A stretch of 64,000 bases of DNA from DATFXM01 sp035315885. Lineage in GTDB: Bacteria; Acidobacteriota; Blastocatellia; UBA7656. The stretch spans positions 1-64,000 of the forward strand of contig DATFXM010000004.1 in NCBI GenBank assembly GCA_035315885.1. The letters run 5' to 3'. The notes beneath the pieces are model-generated. The model worked only from the letters and a program-made list of their open reading frames with translations, had not been told where the DNA came from and did not search any database. Positions 9,444 to 18,700 of this stretch are shown one piece after another. Numbering within the stretch: the first letter of the stretch is position 1; each line of letters starts with the position of its first letter. The position numbers were made by a program, and so were the translations under genes.

Positions 9444-12400
9444 TCGTGCGGCCAGCTCGGCCGGCGTGATCCCTCCGCGCTTCGCCTGCGGCGCCGGTGC
9501 GTGGGACGACAGCATCCCACGCCCAGACACCGTATTCTCTGTCGTTAAGATTCAGCGCCACCAGATCCGATTTGCTGCCTTCTTGATTCAAGGGTGAGGT
9601 CAGCTCGTACGACGCGCCGGCCAAGGTTGCCGAACGTTCGTACGCTCCGATGTCGTAGCCCGCACCTTGAGGTCTCGCCACGCCGTCGTGGTCGGTTGGG
9701 ACTTCAAAGAGCGCTACACCTGTATCGATCGCCGGACTGCCGGTGCGCAGGTGAAGATCCAGGCCGGCCAGGTTGACAAATAGCGGATCGGTCGTGATGT
9801 TGTTGCTCATAGACGCACGAGTGGTGTCGTCTGAAAGCGTTACTCGAGGGCCGAAGACAATGTTGTTTCTGATCTGAGTTCCCGGAAGCGTTGCGCTCGT
9901 AGTGTAGTTGTACACGGAAGACCACGTTACCGTGTCGGCCCTGTAGAAAGTATTGTTGTAAATCTTAACGTCGCCCAGATCTCCCTGGTCGTTTCTCATC
10001 AGCATCAGGTAGCCCGTTGGGTTGATCACGACGTTGTTATAAATCAGGTGACCGCGGCCTCCGTACAGGCCGATGCCCCGCTCACAGTTTCTGATGGTGC
10101 AGTTGCGAACCGTCAGATTGTCCATCCCGCTGCTCCCGTACAAGTGTATCCCGTGTCCGGAAGCTCTATCGATGGTGCAGCCGTCCACCAACTGGTTGGC
10201 TGCCTCGAGATAGAATCCGTGCTGGAATTGAGTGCTCGTACCCACGTCGTGGACGAAACAGTTGATGAACTGGTTGAACTGCGAATGCTCTCCGGGGCAC
10301 AAAATGCCCATCGAAGGCGCGTATCTGAATTCGCAGTTCAGGAATCGCTGATGGCTGAACCCATCGCCGATCTTCACGCATTCGTATTGGACGTTGGTCC
10401 CGTCGAACACGAGGTTCTCCCACGAGATGTACTGGTATGTATCCGGGGCCACTATAAGCTGGGTTTCATCCACAACTCTGTAGATGTCGACCCCTGTCGG
10501 CGGTTGAAGAACTACCGACTCTCCCGGGAAAGCCTTTATCGTGGTCATGCTGCTCCAGTCGGTGCCCGATGGCGGGAAAGCCCACCGAATCGTCTCGGCA
10601 TAAGTGCCGCCGCGAATCATTAGCGTCTGACCTGAACCAAGCTGTCTTATTCCGCGGTCGATCGTTCTGAAGGGAGCCGCCTGCGTGCCGGGATTTGAAT
10701 CGCTCCCGGTAGTCGACACATACAAATTACCGCCGCCTGACGCTCCCGCAGAGGTTGTAAACGTAAAGTCGCCCGATGTCGCAAGGTTGCCCGCGGCGTC
10801 ACGAGACTTCACGCGATAGTGGTACAGCGTGCTTGCGGAGAGCCCGCTCAACACGACACTGTGCGAAGTGACCATCGACGCGCTCGTCATTGTTGAGCCG
10901 TACGCAGTGCTCGTACCGAAGTCGACTTGAGAATCGCTCGACTCGTTCGTGGTCCAGTTTACCGTGTTGCCGCTCGACGTAGTGCCGGACGTAGAGACTC
11001 CGGAGATCACCGGCGGAGTAGTGTCAGCCGCCGCGGCGGTCGTGAATGTGAAATCGCCCGACGTCGCGAGATTGCCCGCCGTATCACGCGATTTCACTCT
11101 GTAGTGATACAGCGTGCTTGCCGCAAGTCCCGAGAGCCCGCTGCTGTGCGCAGTGACCATCGAGGTGTTCAGAGTGGAGCTCGATCCATAGGCAGTGGTG
11201 GTGCCGTAGTCCACCTGAGTGTCGCTGTTTTCATTAGTGCTCCAGGAGATCATTGCACCTGAGGTCGAGATGCCTGAGCTCGCAACCGAGCTGATCACTG
11301 GCGGCGTAGTGTCTGCTGGAGCCGAAGTGGTGAACGTAAAATCGCTGGACATCGACAGATTGCCGGCCGCGTCTCGCGATTTTACCCGGTAGTGATAAAG
11401 CGTGCTCGCGCTGAGACCGTTAAGAGTGATCGCATGCGAGGTCAACGGCGTGGTATCGAGCGCGGAACTCGAGCCGTAGGCGCTTGTGCTGCCAAAGTCG
11501 ACTTGAGAATCGCTTGCTTCGTTTGTCGTCCAGCTAATCGTAGCCGCGCTGGCGGTGATCCCTGAGCTCGAGACCCCGGTTATTACCGGCGGCGTAGTAT
11601 CGGGCGGAGCAGCGGTTGTGAAGCTGAAATCACCTGATACAGCAAGGTTACCCGCGCCATCTCGACACTTGACTCTGTAGTGATACAGAGTGCTGGCTGA
11701 CAGTCCGGTTAGGCTGACGCTGTGTGACGCAACCAGGACCGTGTTCAGCGATGACGAAGAGCCGTACGCGGTCGTCGATCCAAACTCAACCTGCGAGTCG
11801 GCTGCTTCATTCGTGGTCCAGGAAATCGTAGCGCCCGAGGAGGTCACACTGGATGAAGCGACTCCACTGATGACCGGCGGTGTAGTATCGGGCGCCGAGC
11901 TGGTCGTGAACGTGAAGTCACCCGACGTAGCTGGATTCCCAGCCGCGTCCTTCGACTTAACACGGAAATGGTAAGTAGTGCTGGCGGAGAGTCCACTCAA
12001 GCCCGATGAATGCGCGGTCACCATCGAAGCGCTCACCGCAGTGGTCACGCCGTACGCGGTCGTAGTGCCGTACTCGACCTGCGAATCGCTTGCTTCGTCG
12101 GTTGTCCAGGAAACGGTGGCGCCTGAAGCCGAGATCGCGGACGTCGCTACTCCGCTGATCACCGGCGGCGTAGTGTCCGTAGGCGCGGAGGTCGTGAATG
12201 TGAAATCAGCAGAAGCCCCAAGATTGCCGAGCGCATCTCTAGATCTGACCCGATAATGATATTGGGTGCTAGGGGATAGGCCGCTCAGGGTCGTCTGATG
12301 TGAAAGCACCATCGTCGGATCAAGAGGTGTGGTAGAGCCGTAGGCCGACGTTGTGCCGTAATCAAGCTGCGAATCGCTTGCCTCGTTCGTTGACCAGGTC

Positions 12401-14208
12401 ACAAGTGCGCTGCCCGACGTGATTGCTGAGCAGACAACGTTGGTGATTGTCGGCGGAGTAGTGTCTAAGCCGACGTCTACGGTTGCACTTGCGAACGACG
12501 AAGGACTTGCAACGCTCGTAGCGGTAACCATGTATCGGCCCGAAACGGACGGAGCAGTATAAGTCCCATCGGCAGTTATCGAGCCGGAGTTTGCTGACCA
12601 GACAACAGCGGTGTTGGTCGTGCCGGTTACAGTCGCGGTGAAGCGCTTGGAATCACCCATCGACATGGTCGTTCGGGTGGGCTTTATGTTGACGCGGGTG
12701 ACCTTTTGGCCGCCGAACATCATCGCCTTGGTTACCGATGACATCGTCGTGCTCAGCGAAGCCGCTCCAAGCAATGGATATGACGGCGCAAGTCCGCTCG
12801 TATAGAACACCTCGCCGTTCTTGTAGTACTTCACTACATCGCCTTCGATCGCAATACGAAATACGTTCTTGGCTTTGTACTTTACCTTCGCCTTGTTGAC
12901 GCCGTTCTCGAACACATACGCTTTCTTGTTTTTCGCCATCTGAACGCCATAGACGAAGTCTGACGTTTTCGGCAGGGTAGTGCCGGGTACTACAAATCCG
13001 CACGTGCGGATGGTCGACTTGTCCGACGCTACAAAATCGATAAAGCCGTTGCCTGATTCAATAGACTCGAGTGTCGTCGCGCTTGAGTCTTCGACTTCAT
13101 CTGAACCACTGGTCTTCTGCACCGTGTTATCGGTTGCGTCGCAGTTCACTGCGTTGGTCCACACCACCGAATTAACAATACCTTCGAATTGTGGCGAGTA
13201 TTGAGTTGCCACGAAGACCGGCGAAGACTGCCCCTTGCCCTGCGCCTTGAATATGAAGAAGTGTCCGTCTCGCGAATGATTTCCTGTTTGATAAGGAAGA
13301 GCGTCCCAGACTTTCGCGCTGGCGGCAGGGCGTTGAAGACTCATAACCCTGGGACCGGCGCTCCACAGTTCGGCGGCATCAAATTCGGCGGAGACTGATT
13401 CGCTCGGCATGGGTCGCGGTGCTGGTTTTGCCAGATCGCTCGCCCACGCGGTAGACGCTTGAGTCTGCATCATGAACGGCCAAACACGATTGACGTCTCC
13501 TCTTATAACCAGAGCGTCGCCGCTGGCGCTCAGGTATGACTCTCGGTACCCGGACATTCCGTTGACCGCATCGTTCAGGTCGTAGGTGTATACGGCGTCG
13601 GATACGCGGTCCCATACGACAAGGAACCGCCACGGCGAAAGCTCGGATGCCTTCCACACGAATGAGAAACGATCGTCGTTAAGCCTGGCTTTGCTGAATC
13701 CGCCGACAACCCCACTCGGGAGGATGCCTGAAAAGTCCTTTACCAGGTTGTACTGCCTTTCGAGCACATCGAACCTTTGGATCTGTGCGCCGGATGAGCT
13801 CATTCCGAAGACGGTATTTGCGTCAAGGGTTGACCAACGGCAATCCTTGAGCTCGTCGCCACTGAAAAGGAAGCCTAATGAATGGACCTGGAGGGAGGAG
13901 GGATCCAATTCATAAAGGACTGTCTTTTCTCTGCTTCGAAGCAGGAACCGAGTCGAATCGAGATTGAAGCTGGAATAGTTTGGGCTGCTCGTTTCCACCA
14001 CCTCAGCTTCGTCTTCGGGTGCGATGCGGACAATCCGCATGTCGATTGAGGTTGAGCTGGAAGAATCGCTCGAGCGCCCCCTAGTGGTATCGGGGCTTTC
14101 CTGGGCCTTTGCTGAGAATGGGAACCGGATCAGTGCGGCGGTAGCAATTAGGACAACTAAGAATGCAGATGAACGCAGAAGCCTGCAATAAGAGTAATGC
14201 TCGGACAT
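9412..14208 (-). CDS. Very large exported protein: Ig-like, six FN3 repeats and a right-handed beta-helix
   Basis: 1598 residues with a signal peptide (hydrophobic stretch about residues 12-34, then SAKAQE). Residues about 40-490 form an unrecognised beta-rich region. A BIG2-like Ig domain covers about 500-580. Six near-identical 96-residue fibronectin-III-like repeats run from 582 to about 1157, each opening DTTPPVI and containing LYHYRVKSRDAAGNL. A DUF1565/parallel beta-helix domain follows (SDSNPGTQAAPFRTI; about 1160-1530). Such architectures bind or cleave polysaccharide outside the cell; no catalytic residues can be assigned, so adhesin and polysaccharide lyase both remain possible. The last 60 or so residues are of doubtful quality: they cross a perfect 8-bp hairpin (9499-9522), and the ORF overlaps the convergent fusion gene by 32 nt. 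Confidence 0.85.
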   Translation of the reverse strand: MSEHYSYCRLLRSSAFLVVLIATAALIRFPFSAKAQESPDTTRGRSSDSSSSTSIDMRIVRIAPEDEAEVVETSSPNYSSFNLDSTRFLLRSREKTVLYELDPSSLQVHSLGFLFSGDELKDCRWSTLDANTVFGMSSSGAQIQRFDVLERQYNLVKDFSGILPSGVVGGFSKARLNDDRFSFVWKASELSPWRFLVVWDRVSDAVYTYDLNDAVNGMSGYRESYLSASGDALVIRGDVNRVWPFMMQTQASTAWASDLAKPAPRPMPSESVSAEFDAAELWSAGPRVMSLQRPAASAKVWDALPYQTGNHSRDGHFFIFKAQGKGQSSPVFVATQYSPQFEGIVNSVVWTNAVNCDATDNTVQKTSGSDEVEDSSATTLESIESGNGFIDFVASDKSTIRTCGFVVPGTTLPKTSDFVYGVQMAKNKKAYVFENGVNKAKVKYKAKNVFRIAIEGDVVKYYKNGEVFYTSGLAPSYPLLGAASLSTTMSSVTKAMMFGGQKVTRVNIKPTRTTMSMGDSKRFTATVTGTTNTAVVWSANSGSITADGTYTAPSVSGRYMVTATSVASPSSFASATVDVGLDTTPPTITNVVCSAITSGSALVTWSTNEASDSQLDYGTTSAYGSTTPLDPTMVLSHQTTLSGLSPSTQYHYRVRSRDALGNLGASADFTFTTSAPTDTTPPVISGVATSAISASGATVSWTTDEASDSQVEYGTTTAYGVTTAVSASMVTAHSSGLSGLSASTTYHFRVKSKDAAGNPATSGDFTFTTSSAPDTTPPVISGVASSSVTSSGATISWTTNEAADSQVEFGSTTAYGSSSSLNTVLVASHSVSLTGLSASTLYHYRVKCRDGAGNLAVSGDFSFTTAAPPDTTPPVITGVSSSGITASAATISWTTNEASDSQVDFGSTSAYGSSSALDTTPLTSHAITLNGLSASTLYHYRVKSRDAAGNLSMSSDFTFTTSAPADTTPPVISSVASSGISTSGAMISWSTNENSDTQVDYGTTTAYGSSSTLNTSMVTAHSSGLSGLAASTLYHYRVKSRDTAGNLATSGDFTFTTAAAADTTPPVISGVSTSGTTSSGNTVNWTTNESSDSQVDFGTSTAYGSTMTSASMVTSHSVVLSGLSASTLYHYRVKSRDAAGNLATSGDFTFTTSAGASGGGNLYVSTTGSDSNPGTQAAPFRTIDRGIRQLGSGQTLMIRGGTYAETIRWAFPPSGTDWSSMTTIKAFPGESVVLQPPTGVDIYRVVDETQLIVAPDTYQYISWENLVFDGTNVQYECVKIGDGFSHQRFLNCEFRYAPSMGILCPGEHSQFNQFINCFVHDVGTSTQFQHGFYLEAANQLVDGCTIDRASGHGIHLYGSSGMDNLTVRNCTIRNCERGIGLYGGRGHLIYNNVVINPTGYLMLMRNDQGDLGDVKIYNNTFYRADTVTWSSVYNYTTSATLPGTQIRNNIVFGPRVTLSDDTTRASMSNNITTDPLFVNLAGLDLHLRTGSPAIDTGVALFEVPTDHDGVARPQGAGYDIGAYERSATLAGASYELTSPLNQEGSKSDLVALNLNDREYGVWAWDAVVPRTGAAGEARRDHAGRAGRTITLRRCLDRG
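9499..9522. repeat. Perfect 8-bp hairpin, REP-like
   Basis: GCGTGGGA (9499-9506) and TCCCACGC (9515-9522) are exact inverse complements around an 8-nt loop. The hairpin lies in the 3' end of the minus-strand exported-protein gene, just beyond the end of the convergent glycosyltransferase gene. It could be a bidirectional terminator without T-tracts, or a dispersed palindrome captured by the reading frame. Confidence 0.6.
10738..12470 (-). repeat. Six in-frame tandem repeats of about 288 bp (FN3 units)
   Basis: The unit boundary (ggcgg-gtagt-tc on the plus strand) recurs near 11011, 11301, 11589, 11877, 12165 and 12453, a period of 288-290 bp or 96 codons. The units are alike at the nucleotide level as well as the protein level. 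This suggests recent duplication or homogenisation and a risk of copy-number change or assembly collapse. Confidence 0.9.
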
Positions 14209-14617
14209 GTAACCCTCCGCTGAAACCGTGGTGACTTTAGCGCCGGGGTAGAGAGGGTGAGATTACTCTTCGTTCTTTTTTTGAGGGGCGATTATTTGTA
14301 TTAAGGACTACCGATACTTGCCTGCGATGCTTGGACGACACATTGCGGGGCGCTGCAAACTGTGAGAGGGGCTACTAACCGAGCCGGTGAGGAACAGTCG
14401 TATACGCAGGTGGCCGGGACAGGCTGAGTTGTGAGGGCTCAACCTTGCGTCCCCGATGACTCTTTCGAGCCTCGCTGCTACCTTACGCTTTAATTACCTG
14501 GGGGTCTGATTTTGATGAAGCCATCAACCGAGAGGCAGTATTGCCGAATATGCGCGCTGTGACAAGACTTTTTGATTGATGAATTAGCCAAGCAAAAACG
14601 TCAGTTCTTTGACTCTT
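14209..14617. other. Divergent intergenic region with long structured leader on the minus strand
   Basis: 409 bp between the exported-protein gene (minus) and the HTH gene (plus). Read on the minus strand, a promoter-like pair lies at 14560-14565 (TTGTCA) and 14537-14542 (AATACT) with a 17-bp spacer. This would give a leader of roughly 320 nt. Within the leader, 14455-14475 forms a GAAA-capped 5-bp hairpin. Next to it, GGGAC (14451-14455 region) pairs with GTCCC (about 14418) around an inner 7-bp stem. A GGGACGCAA string recalls part of the GEMM-I c-di-GMP riboswitch, but the rest of that consensus is missing. Confidence 0.45.
14537..14565 (-). promoter_or_regulatory. Candidate sigma-70 promoter of the 1598-residue exported protein
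   Basis: On the minus strand TTGTCA (14565-14560) is followed after 17 bp by AATACT (14542-14537). That is five and four matches to the two consensus hexamers. It lies about 330 bp ahead of the start codon. No closer pair was seen. Confidence 0.4.
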
Positions 14618-15013
14618 ATGAGAGGTAGCAACGGGTCCGGTTCAAAAGGCCCGCGTCCTGAGCTGCGCGGCGACATCATAACAGCGCTTGCCAGGGGCGA
14701 TATCAGTGTGCAGCAGGCAGCCGCAAAACTTGGAAGAAGTGTGCGTCAAGTGTATCGCATCCGAGCTAAGGCAAGACAGCACGGAGGCGCAGAGCTTCGG
14801 CACGGGAACATTGGAAGAACTCCGGCAAACAAGATAAGCGCGGAAGTATGGGAAAGAGTTGTCTCGCTTGTGCGCACCAAGTACACCGGAGTCCCGTATT
14901 ATGAACTGCAAGACATTCTGCGCCGGCATCACAATATCTCGATCGGACGCGAAAGTTTGAGAAAGCGCTTACAGGCTGCGGGTATTCCCTCGAAAAGAGA
15001 CACGCGCTACTAG
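14618..15013 (+). CDS. Orphan helix-turn-helix protein related to the N-terminus of ISNCY/IS1202-type transposases
   Basis: 131 residues from the ATG at 14618; a TTG at 14609 is also in frame. Residues about 15-50 form a homeodomain-like HTH (ISVQQAAAKLGRSVRQVYRI). The next 70 residues resemble the second DNA-binding part of ISNCY transposases (ELRHGNIGRTP, then ISIGRESLRKRLQAAGI). The protein stops exactly where the DDE catalytic domain would begin, and no continuation is visible downstream in any frame I read. It is either a transposase remnant or a domesticated DNA-binding protein. No terminal inverted repeats were found. Nothing shows its target. Confidence 0.6.
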   Translation: MRGSNGSGSKGPRPELRGDIITALARGDISVQQAAAKLGRSVRQVYRIRAKARQHGGAELRHGNIGRTPANKISAEVWERVVSLVRTKYTGVPYYELQDILRRHHNISIGRESLRKRLQAAGIPSKRDTRY

Positions 15014-15725
15014 CCCGAACGTTTTCTCGGTTTTCCCCTCTTACTTCCTTCTGGGCACTCTTCTCCGACCATCCTTGTTCAGACTGCCCCGCAAGGATTT
15101 CGCAAGATCCGCGGTTGATTTCGTTGATTGGCTCCGTCCCCGAGGGCGCGATTAAACTAAGACTGGTTGCACGCAAAAGAGCGCAAAGACCCGCTAAGAG
15201 CGCGAAGACTCAACAACCTTTGCGATTCTTTCCGTTCTTTGCGCGAAGCCCACCTCGGTCGGTGGTTGATAGCGGGCACCTCCAGTTCTCGCTTGCCGCT
15301 AACAAACTGCACACCCTACGTCTTTCCTTTGGACTTTGCGGCAAGATCATAGTAGAGTCTACGCGCCCAAAAGTTCCTTTCATTTGGGCCACGTTAGTCT
15401 GAACTCGAAATTCAGCGAAGCGTCACTTCTTCCGTCAGCCAATGTCCTTACGGGCTCGGAAGAGTTTGTAGGGTAATCTCCGGAAATTTCGACCGCGCAG
15501 TCCCGTCACTTAGGTTTCCGGTCTGCTTTGTTTCAATGAACTGGCCCGGCGCCAGTCCACGAAAAAATCGAAGACTGATTTCTTCAGGCATCCTGAACGA
15601 ACCGGGTAGTGCAATCCGTAAGCAACGGAACCAGCAGCAGTGGATGACGGTTCTCTTGCGATTCACTCACTGACTCCGCATTGACTGCGAGTCTTACTGA
15701 ATAACCTATTCATGGAGGCACAGTT
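15014..15725. other. 712-bp intergenic region before the M36 protease
   Basis: No convincing gene or tRNA. It holds a low-complexity block at about 15169-15248 of roughly 9-10-nt words (GCGCAAAGA, GCGCGAAGA) followed by their inverse (CTTTGCG, TTCTTTGCG). It also holds a hairpin with 7-bp arms GCCCAAA / TTTGGGC at about 15365-15389. A TTGACT at 15681-15686 could be a -35 box, but no good -10 box stands at the right distance. Short ORFs here lack protein-like composition. Confidence 0.5.
15169..15248. repeat. Degenerate short-word repeat block with inverted second half
   Basis: Tandem words of the type CGCAAAGA/CGCGAAGA are followed by CTTTGCG-type words, so the block can fold on itself. It resembles the other degenerate short repeats scattered between genes in this window but has a longer unit. 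Confidence 0.6.
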
Positions 15726-18700
15726 ATGAAGCCCTCACTTCAGTTCTTGAGGAGACATCTGTGGGCATGGACCCTGGTGGCAGGTTTCGCCGTAATGCTC
15801 GTGAGCTTTCCGCTTACGGGTGCGAATGCCAAGGTAGCGAAATCGAAGAACAAATTGCTGGACAGTTACGACATTCGAGTAAACGGAGGTTCCGATGGGA
15901 TTCGTTTGCTCAACAAATTCTCTACTCTCGCGGCTAAGGCCCGATCCAGAATGCGCGATCGCGTGGACATAATGGTTCGCGGCGCTCAAGCACTGAAGGA
16001 CCAGCTCCCTGACGCGGACATCACACTCTCTCCCGTCACCGGACTCACTGAAGTTGTCGGCACCAAGACCGGCGCGCTCACGCTCCCGGCACCCGGAAAA
16101 GACGGAATGGAGATAGTCCGGGACTTTCTTCGAGCGAATGCGAGCGTCTACAACATCGACGCATCTGAGGTGGACGGGCTCCATTTCATCGGCGAAAGCG
16201 ACAGTCCGAGCGGCCTGCGAATGGTCCGCTTCGAACAGGTAGTTAATGGTGTTCCCGTTTTTCAGAGCGAGACTCGCGCCATCATTGATGCAGACGGCAG
16301 GCTTGTTCGCACGCTCGGAATGCTGGTTCCCGGAGCAGGCGAAGCCGAACCGTTAACTGACTTGATTACCCCCACCACTGCGTTGGTGTCAGCAATGGAC
16401 ACAGTAAACTTGAGACTCGACGAGTCAATAATGACAACGCGTACCGAAGGGGATGACCGTCAAAACATTCGCATAGAAACCCGCAACTCGCGCATCAGTC
16501 ACGATCCAACCAGCTCGCTCGTTTATTTCCCGCTTGCGCCGGGGGTATTGATCCCCGCGTGGTCACACGTGGTGCTGACCAACACCGGCCGAGACTGGTA
16601 TACGCTGGTTGATGCGAAGTCGGGGTCTCTCTTGTGGCGCAAAAACATAAGAGCTGACGCTTCGACGCACGACGCGCGGTTCAGAGTTCACGTTCAGGCG
16701 GACGGAGTCACTCCAACTGACAGTCCCGCGCCCCACTCTCCTACAACCAACACTGTAGGACTGGGAACCCAATATCCCGAGGTCGCGCCGAGCATCGTCA
16801 GCATGTTCACGGCCATGGATGCTTCAGCTAGCCCGAACGGCTGGATCAACGACTGTCCCGGCGGTGGGTGCACGGCTAATGAAACGCAGACCATCGGCAA
16901 TAACGTGCACGCCTACATGGATGCACAGGGCGGCGCGAACGCGAACCAACCTGACACCAACGCTGCTTTCATGTTGGACGGCAACGGGAAGCCTATGGGA
17001 AATCCCGATGCAAACGGTCGAAATCGGGATTTTCTGGGGACTACGCCTCGCGATTTCGAGGGAGGATTCTTGCCGCCGCCTCAGGGAGGAAATCCGGAGG
17101 CTGGGCAAACCGCAACCGGCAGCGGCAACAACGGCACCACGCCGATTGATTCGTTTCGTCGCGGTGTAGTGACGCACTTATTCTACGTTGCCAACTGGTA
17201 CCACGATCAGCTTTGGAAGCTGGGGTTCAATGAGGCCGCGGGCAATTTCCAACTCGACAATTTCGGTCGGGGCGGAGTCGCTAACGACCGCGTGAACGCC
17301 GAAGCCGAAGACAGTAGCTCAACGAATAACGCTAACTTCTCGACGCCGCCGGACGGAACTTCAGGGCGTGCGCAAATGTTTCGCTTCACCGGTCCGACGA
17401 TTGACCGAGACGGAGACCTCGACCAGGAAGTGTTGATGCACGAGCTAACTCACGGCACGTCGAACCGCCTGATCGGGAACGCCCACGGTCTTCAGTGGGA
17501 AGTTGGCGGCGGAATGGGTGAAGGCTGGAGCGACTTCTACGCGCTTTCGCTCCTCAATAACACTAACGCGGATGATCCGGACGGATTGTACGCGGCGGGC
17601 GCTTACGCAACCTACAAGCTTGGCGGTCTGCTCGACAACTACGTTTACGGCATTCGCCGGTTTCCGTACACAACACAGAACAGCGTAAATCCAATGACGT
17701 GGGCCGACGTGGACGACGTCACCAATGACCTATCCGGAGGGATAAGCCCGTCCCCGTTGAACTTCAACATCAATGGCGCAATGGAAGTGCACAATCTCGG
17801 TGAAGTGTGGTGTTTGACGCTTTGGGAGGTGCGCAGCCGCGTTATTCACGATCCGGCGGGCGCCAATGGCGACGTGCCCACCGGAAACCACACCATGCTA
17901 CAACTGATCACCGATGCGCTGAAGATGACGCCTATCAATCCGAGCCTTGAACAGGCACGTGATGCGATCATCGCGACCGACGGTGCGACGCACTCGTTTG
18001 CCAATGAGGAGTCCATCTGGGGCGGGTTTGCCGATCGCGGATTTGGCTACAAGGCATCGGCGCCGCTTGCGAATGTGTTCGGCTTCACAGCCGGTCACAT
18101 GGGCATAACCGAGTCATTCTCGGTGCCGTTTTTGGACATCAACGGATTGACGATTGTCGACACTCCCAATGGCAACAACAACGCCCACATCGATCCGGGT
18201 GAGAGGGTAAACCTGACGGTGAAGCTTCTGAACCCGTGGCATGCCGCCTCGAAGACGGCGACCGGAGCTACGGCGACGCTTACCACGTCGACCGCCGGCG
18301 TGACGATTGTTACGGGTAGCTCGACCTACGGGACAATAGCCCCGCAAGCGACGGTATCCGGCACTCCGTTCACAATTCAATTGTCGACCAGTGGCTTCAC
18401 GGCCGGTCAGGCATTGCACTTCACGTTGCAAGTCAACAGCTCACTTGGACCGAAGAGCCTCTCGTTCATCATACGAGTAGGCACGCCTTCGGGTGTCGGA
18501 GCGCCAATCACTTACACCAAGACAATCCCCTCGCCGTTCCTCGCAATTCCCGACAATCGGCCGCGGGGGGTCACGGACACGATGTCGGTCTCCGATGATT
18601 TCGAGATCGCTGATTTGAATTTCCGAATCGACGACATCCATCACACCTTCGTGGGCGACCTGTCAGTCGAACTGAAGGGGCCAACGGGCTTCGGAGTTGA

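Noticed and set aside
14331..14346. GG-N10-GC match (TGGACGACACATTGCG) on the plus strand
   Set aside because: The -24 part lacks the TGGCA core, it is 270 bp from the next gene, and it lies within the minus-strand leader. Probably chance.
14420..14480. GEMM-I c-di-GMP riboswitch on the minus strand
   Set aside because: A GAAA-capped hairpin and GGGACGCAA are present, but the preceding GCAAACC strand and the tetraloop-receptor half are not. GGGAC is also better paired with GTCCC. Kept only as an unassigned leader.
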